In this document: positions 60,147 through 64,000 of the stretch, one piece after another
Layout: every line of letters starts with the position of its first letter
Numbering within the stretch: position 1 is the first letter of the stretch
Source: Delphinapterus leucas
Taxonomy: Eukaryota > Chordata > Mammalia > Artiodactyla > Monodontidae
Direction of reading: 5' to 3'
NCBI RefSeq assembly: GCF_002288925.2
Contig: NW_022098001.1
Span: forward strand, 16,770,256-16,834,255
Length of the DNA stretch: 64,000 nucleotides
Translations under genes and position numbers: made by a program
Notes under the pieces: model-generated
The model's input: the letters and a program-made list of their open reading frames with translations, nothing else
The model's database searches: none
What the model was told of the DNA's origin: nothing

Positions 60147-60160
60147 AATAGCATTTATTT

Positions 60161-61150
60161 TAAACATAATATTTGGGGGAATCACTTTCCTTCAAGAGCA
60201 GCACTTGTCATCTTCAGAGAAACACCTCGTCCAATCATAGCTGAGGCTATAATGAAAGGGTCACAAAACTCCATCTCAAACATGTGCCAATATATCTTGA
60301 TGTTTTGTTGTTGTTTACTTTTGTTTCATATAGTCTCCAGCAATATCTCCATGATATTCAATCACTTTCCTTTCTCATTAGAAAGAGGTTTTTTATCACC
60401 AATATTAAGATACGTTGACTTATACAAACTATGTTGTACAATCCAAGCATTTTTGTCACTCTAAAAGGCATTATCCCCTGTATATCCTGTTTAGATTGCA
60501 GGTGTCTCTGTAAAAAGAGCTCCCTTTATGACAAGAAACCATTCAAGGTGCTAAAGAAACTTTAAATGAGTAAAAAGCATTTTTCTCTGGAACAGTTGCT
60601 TTATCGCTCCACCCAAAAAATCAGATTATAATAAGGAAAAGACAAAAGCAGCTTAGCTACTTTTCAAACTCTTTTTTCCCCTCTGTACTCCTTCCTTTTA
60701 AATGTATTATTTCTGCTGTCCATGACCATCTGGAGAATATAAACAACCACTTTAGAACCCAGATGCCCAGCCACTGAGAATTCCCTAATTGAGTTATGCT
60801 GCAGTCAGCTGCGCAGAACCACACCCAGAGCCCTGGCATACTCTACACACTGCTGTAGAAACTCACAAAGATTCTGACGTTTCCAACTGGGAGGTGTGCT
60901 GCTTCAGGAAATATCTGTTGTGCCCTCCCTCCAATTTCCCATTTGCTGGCATTTTTCATTGATCTTGGAAAACACATGGCCAGCATCTGTCTGTGAATAA
61001 CTATTTGTCATTGTATAAAACATCTATGAAATGTTGTGCTTATGGAGATTTCTGCAAAACAAAACACAGGCTATGCCTTTTTGGTGGAATTCTTTCTCTG
61101 AGCCAAGTTATGGAGCAACTACAAGATACTGGAATGAAAAAAGTAGGTAT
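60161..61150. other. Non-coding DNA
   Basis: About 1 kb without recognised gene or repeat. The long plus frame ending at 60464 is mostly the antisense SINE i extended by chance. Confidence 0.5.
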
Positions 61151-61152
61151 CA

Positions 61153-61366
61153 GGCTTCCCTGGTGGCACAGTGGTTGAGAGTCCGCCTGCCGATGTAGGG
61201 AACACGGGTTCGTGCCCCGGTCTGGGAAGATCCCACATGCCGCGGAGCGGCTAGGCCCGTGAGCCACGGCTGCTGAGTCTTTGCATCCGGAGCCTGTGCT
61301 CCGCAATGGGAGAGGCCACAACAGTGAGAGGCCCGCGTGCCGCAAAAAGAAAAAAAAAAAAAAAAA
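61153..61366 (+). mobile_element. CHR-type SINE, short form (copy j)
   Basis: Short-form body with GGTTCGTGCCCCGGTC and an A tail at 61344-61366 interrupted once by G. The left flank GGTATCA and the right flank CGTATCT suggest only a weak, diverged target-site duplication. Confidence 0.95.
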
Positions 61367-61489
61367 GATCCGTATCTTGATTGCACTGAAAGTAGAAATG
61401 TCTCTTATAAATAAACCTAAATGCAGAAATAATTATTTCCATTTTTATAGTGGTCTTTTGTTGCTGTTGTTGTTACAAAGAGAATTCTT

Positions 61490-61660
61490 AAGCATTGTAC
61501 CATTAAATCTTCACACTAACCCTCAGAGTTGGGCATTATTATCCTATTTTTGTGTTGAAGAAACTGAGGTTCAGGGAGGTGAAATGAATGATTCTATAAT
61601 TAAGATATTCTAAATCTGAATTCACTATTCACTCTTCCTAAGTTAAAACTACACAACACT
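61490..61660 (-). mobile_element. MIR, reverse
   Basis: ATTATCCTATTTTTGTGTTG, GAAACTGAGGTTCAGGGAGG and ATTCTAAATCTGAATTCAC follow the reverse MIR consensus. Confidence 0.75.
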
Positions 61661-61939
61661 CTTTCAAACATTGTTTTTTTCTTTTTTTATTCATCTACTC
61701 ATTCATCAAACATGTTCTATAGATTGATGTTAATAGAATCAAACTTTCCAGTGAGGCTTCCTAATGGCTGTGATTGCAATAGGTGAATTCTTATTTTATC
61801 TGTGACCAACTTGGATGATAAAGAGAAATAGTGGTAATTACATCATTAATGATAATTTAGAAATAGAATATTCTTACCTAGATCCAAAGAAATGTCTTAT
61901 TTGGGCAGGTATACATCCTAGCATCACTTACAAATATTA

Positions 61940-62060
61940 TTTCTTTCAGTTCATTTAATAACTATTGTTAAGTGCTTAACAGGTGCTTGACGCTGGGGTT
62001 AGAGGTCCATATGAGAAGAAGAATGATCTTGCCCTTCCTAAGAGAGTTTGTTGGAGTCTA
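61940..62060 (+). mobile_element. Ancient unnamed repeat, left piece
   Basis: AACTATTGTTAAGTGCTTAA, CTGGGGTTAGAGGTCCATAT and GATCTTGCCCTTCCTAAGAG follow the start of the ancient family seen at 25130-25720. A later part of the same family lies at 62965-63390, beyond an LTR. Confidence 0.5.
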
Positions 62061-62319
62061 AGTGTAATTTGTGATACTGTGATTTGTAGCAAGAAGTATA
62101 TATTTGGTCTTAGTTCACTGTTTCTGGCACATAACTCCTAAAACCTTAGTTATTTCCTATATAAGAGCCATAGAGGCATCTTTTGTTATAATATTTGGTC
62201 TTTTGCTATTGGTTTCTGAAATAGCTCAGTGTCAGAAAGATAAAAGGTCGGTCTTGTTATTCATAACAAGCTTCCTTCAAATACAACTGAATTTATGTTA
62301 ATGAGATTACTTTTGGAAA

Positions 62320-62880
62320 GCAAGTAAGGATGGGGGCTGATTGCCAGGGGAACATCATGATTAGAGGGTTCCATTCTATACCCTAACCTCAGACGAGGGG
62401 AAAGAGACTAGAGGTTAAATCAATTACCATTAATTCATCGTGCCTTTGTAATGGACCCTCCATAAAACCCAAAAAGGAGGGGATTTGGAAAGCATCTGGA
62501 TTGGTGGACACATGGCAATCCTAGAAGAGTGGCACCTTAAGCTCTGCACATACCCTTCCCAATATCGTGCTCTGTGCATTTCTTCTGTCTGGCTGTTCCC
62601 GAGTTATATCCTTTTATAATAAGCCTGAGGAGGGGGTCATGGGACCCTCCAATTTATAGCTGGTAGATCAGAAGCACAGGTAATAATCTGGACTTGCTAT
62701 TGGCATCTGAAGCAGGGAGGGGCATCTTGTCAGACTGAACCCTTAACCTGTGGGATCTGATTCTTATCTCCAGGTAGACAGTGTCAGATTCGAGTTAAGT
62801 CATAGGGCATCCAGTCAGTGTCTGCTGAGAACTAGAGAACTGTTTGGTGGTGCTGGAAAACACATCAGATGAGTGTAAAA
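62320..62880 (+). mobile_element. Solo LTR of an ancient endogenous retrovirus
   Basis: GGGGGCTGATTGCCAGGGGA, CCATTCTATACCCTAACC, GGCTGTTCCCGAGTTATATC and TTTTATAATAAGCCTGAGGA form an LTR-like series, including an AATAA-type polyadenylation region; later blocks include AGAAGCACAGGTAATAATC and CCCTTAACCTGTGGGATCTG. No gag, pol or env remnant lies beside it, so it is a solo LTR. The family name is not certain to me. Confidence 0.6.
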
Positions 62881-62953
62881 AACAGACAAGTAAGAAAACT
62901 AGGACACAGTGCAAATCCTACAATAATGTGTCAGAGGCCAGAAGTGGAAGCAA

Positions 62954-62965
62954 CCCCCCCCCCCC
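62954..62965. repeat. Poly(C) run, 12 bp
   Basis: Uninterrupted run of 12 C; such runs are prone to sequencing length errors. Confidence 0.95.
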
Positions 62966-63390
62966 GCTTAAGCAACTGGGAAACCTTCACAGAGAAGGTA
63001 ATATCTGAATGCTCTCTTAATGGATAATTCAGAATTTTACATGCTAAGAAAAGTTGAAAGGCTAGAAAAGAGCATGTACAAAAGTGCAGAGATATAGAGA
63101 CATCTGGTGTTTGAGACAGGGTGAGAAGTCTGGTTGGAGCAAAGATGTTGGGGGGAGGGGATCACCTAGAGGTTATGTTCTATGCTGTGGAGGTTGGATG
63201 ATCCTAGGTAAAACAGAGAGCCATGGGAAGGTTAAAACAGAAAGGTGATATAATCAGATGCAGTGTTTCAGAGCTATAACATGGTGTCAGAAGGAAGGCA
63301 AAGAAAAGATAGAAATGTGGTGGCAGGTGGATGTATGGGTGAGGAACTTGAGAAACCACTCTGACTGGATACAGCTGTAGGAGTCATCAT
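62965..63390 (+). mobile_element. Ancient unnamed repeat, right piece
   Basis: GAAACCTTCACAGAGAAGGT, ATGTACAAAAGTGCAGAGAT, GAGAGCCATGGGAAGGTTA and AGGTGATATAATCAGATGC follow the later part of the same ancient family. It probably belongs to the same insertion as 61940-62060. Confidence 0.5.
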
Positions 63391-63412
63391 CAAATAAAGA
63401 AAGAAAAGAAGT

Positions 63413-63970
63413 GCAGTTGATTCTCATTATTCATGGTTATTATGACCTATAAGGTCACCCCAAACACTAAATTAACAAATACTGAGTTGTTGCTCTTAGG
63501 GGAAATAGATGGTTAGGTTCCTTTGACCTCTTGTCATAACATTTTTGTCAACCAATCAATACATTGTTTTATGTGTATTCCTGTTAAAGACACCTTATTT
63601 AATATATTCATATATTGATGATTTATTAACACTGAATGGAAACAGCACTATAACTCATGCCTGAATGAAGATTATTTAACACATGTATTTTCTCTACAAG
63701 TTACATCACAGCCTTCTCATGCTTAGGAATACTACACAGAACTTCAGCACCATGCTTGAGGCCATTATAAACAGTGGAATAGCCAAAAAAAGAAAAATGC
63801 AAAGAACATGGCACTAAATAGACTGCAAAAAGAATACTTGCATACAGTATGAAAGCTGAATCAAGAAGGCAGAGCATCACCATGAACACTGGCATGGGGT
63901 GACTCAAATTTTTGCCCCTCTGTGCCTGTCTGTGATCAACCTTGAAAGCACCTCTTGTATTCAATAAAGA
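63413..63970 (+). mobile_element. Ancient DNA-transposon-like repeat
   Basis: Starts GCAGTTGATTCTCATTATTC and contains GGGGAAATAGATGGTTAGGT, CAACCAATCAATACATTG and ACTCATGCCTGAATGAAG, phrases I know from a common ancient mammalian repeat, probably a DNA transposon. Family name uncertain. The minus open frame 63701-63988 is its antisense shadow. Confidence 0.5.
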
Positions 63971-64000
63971 CTTAAAAAAATGGCCCACATCAAAAATATA

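Noticed and set aside
59904..60464. 186-codon plus frame
   Set aside because: Mostly antisense of SINE copy i, extended by chance into flanking DNA.
16314..61366. Repeated blocks that might suggest a CRISPR-like or regulatory array
   Set aside because: The repeated units are dispersed SINE copies with target-site duplications, not regularly spaced repeats.
1..64000. A previously undescribed multi-gene system
   Set aside because: No cluster of co-oriented, intact, non-transposon genes exists in the window; all coding-like signal is explained by L1, SINE, LTR and older repeats.

Overview
The window is nuclear DNA of a placental mammal, almost certainly a cetacean or a close relative. The main evidence is ten SINE copies of the CHR type: a tRNA-derived head with sequence like GCTTCCCTGGTGGCGCAGTGG, in a long form of about 340 bp and a short form of about 210 bp. 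They sit beside mammalian L1, HAL1-like, L2, MIR, hAT and LTR remnants. Ruminant-specific BovB and Bov-tA and pig PRE-1 were not seen. The host identification is an inference from repeat content.

I see no convincing host exon, RNA gene, CRISPR array or operon. Nearly all long open stretches are decayed L1 ORF1/ORF2 or antisense shadows of L1 and SINE copies, so the window reads as an intergenic desert or the inside of a large intron. Layout: an old L1 3' end (1-1350); mostly unique DNA with a SINE, a hAT fragment and a MIR (1351-6713); full-length L1-A (6728-14459), which carries a 630-bp in-frame tandem duplication; an old HAL1/LTR zone (14690-17371); L1-D with two SINEs inside it (18358-21548); a repeat-poor stretch (21549-24304) with a candidate conserved noncoding element; a SINE, an ancient repeat and a 5'-truncated L1-F (24315-27874); SINE f; full-length L1-C (29100-34898); MIR-bearing unique DNA (35040-39750); an old L1 (40260-47760) split by full-length L1-B (41110-46834), which holds the assembly gap; more MIR/L2-type DNA and a candidate conserved stretch (48010-52150); L1-G (52167-52914); a HAL1-like element (54330-58330) split by twin-primed L1-H (55265-57594); L1-I; and a tail of MIR, L2, SINE, LTR and DNA-transposon fragments.

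The elements interact as a layered parasite community. Ancient L2, MIR, HAL1 and hAT copies are interrupted by L1 copies, which are in turn interrupted by CHR SINEs that use the L1 machinery. No new biological system was found. The best observations are these: L1-C has a 5' UTR that looks as if a 1329-nt intron was removed at splice-like boundaries before retrotransposition; a 100-N gap is flanked by the same 162 bp on both sides; L1-A has a 629/630-identical tandem duplication; and three older L1 copies each grew a different microsatellite at the same ORF2 position.
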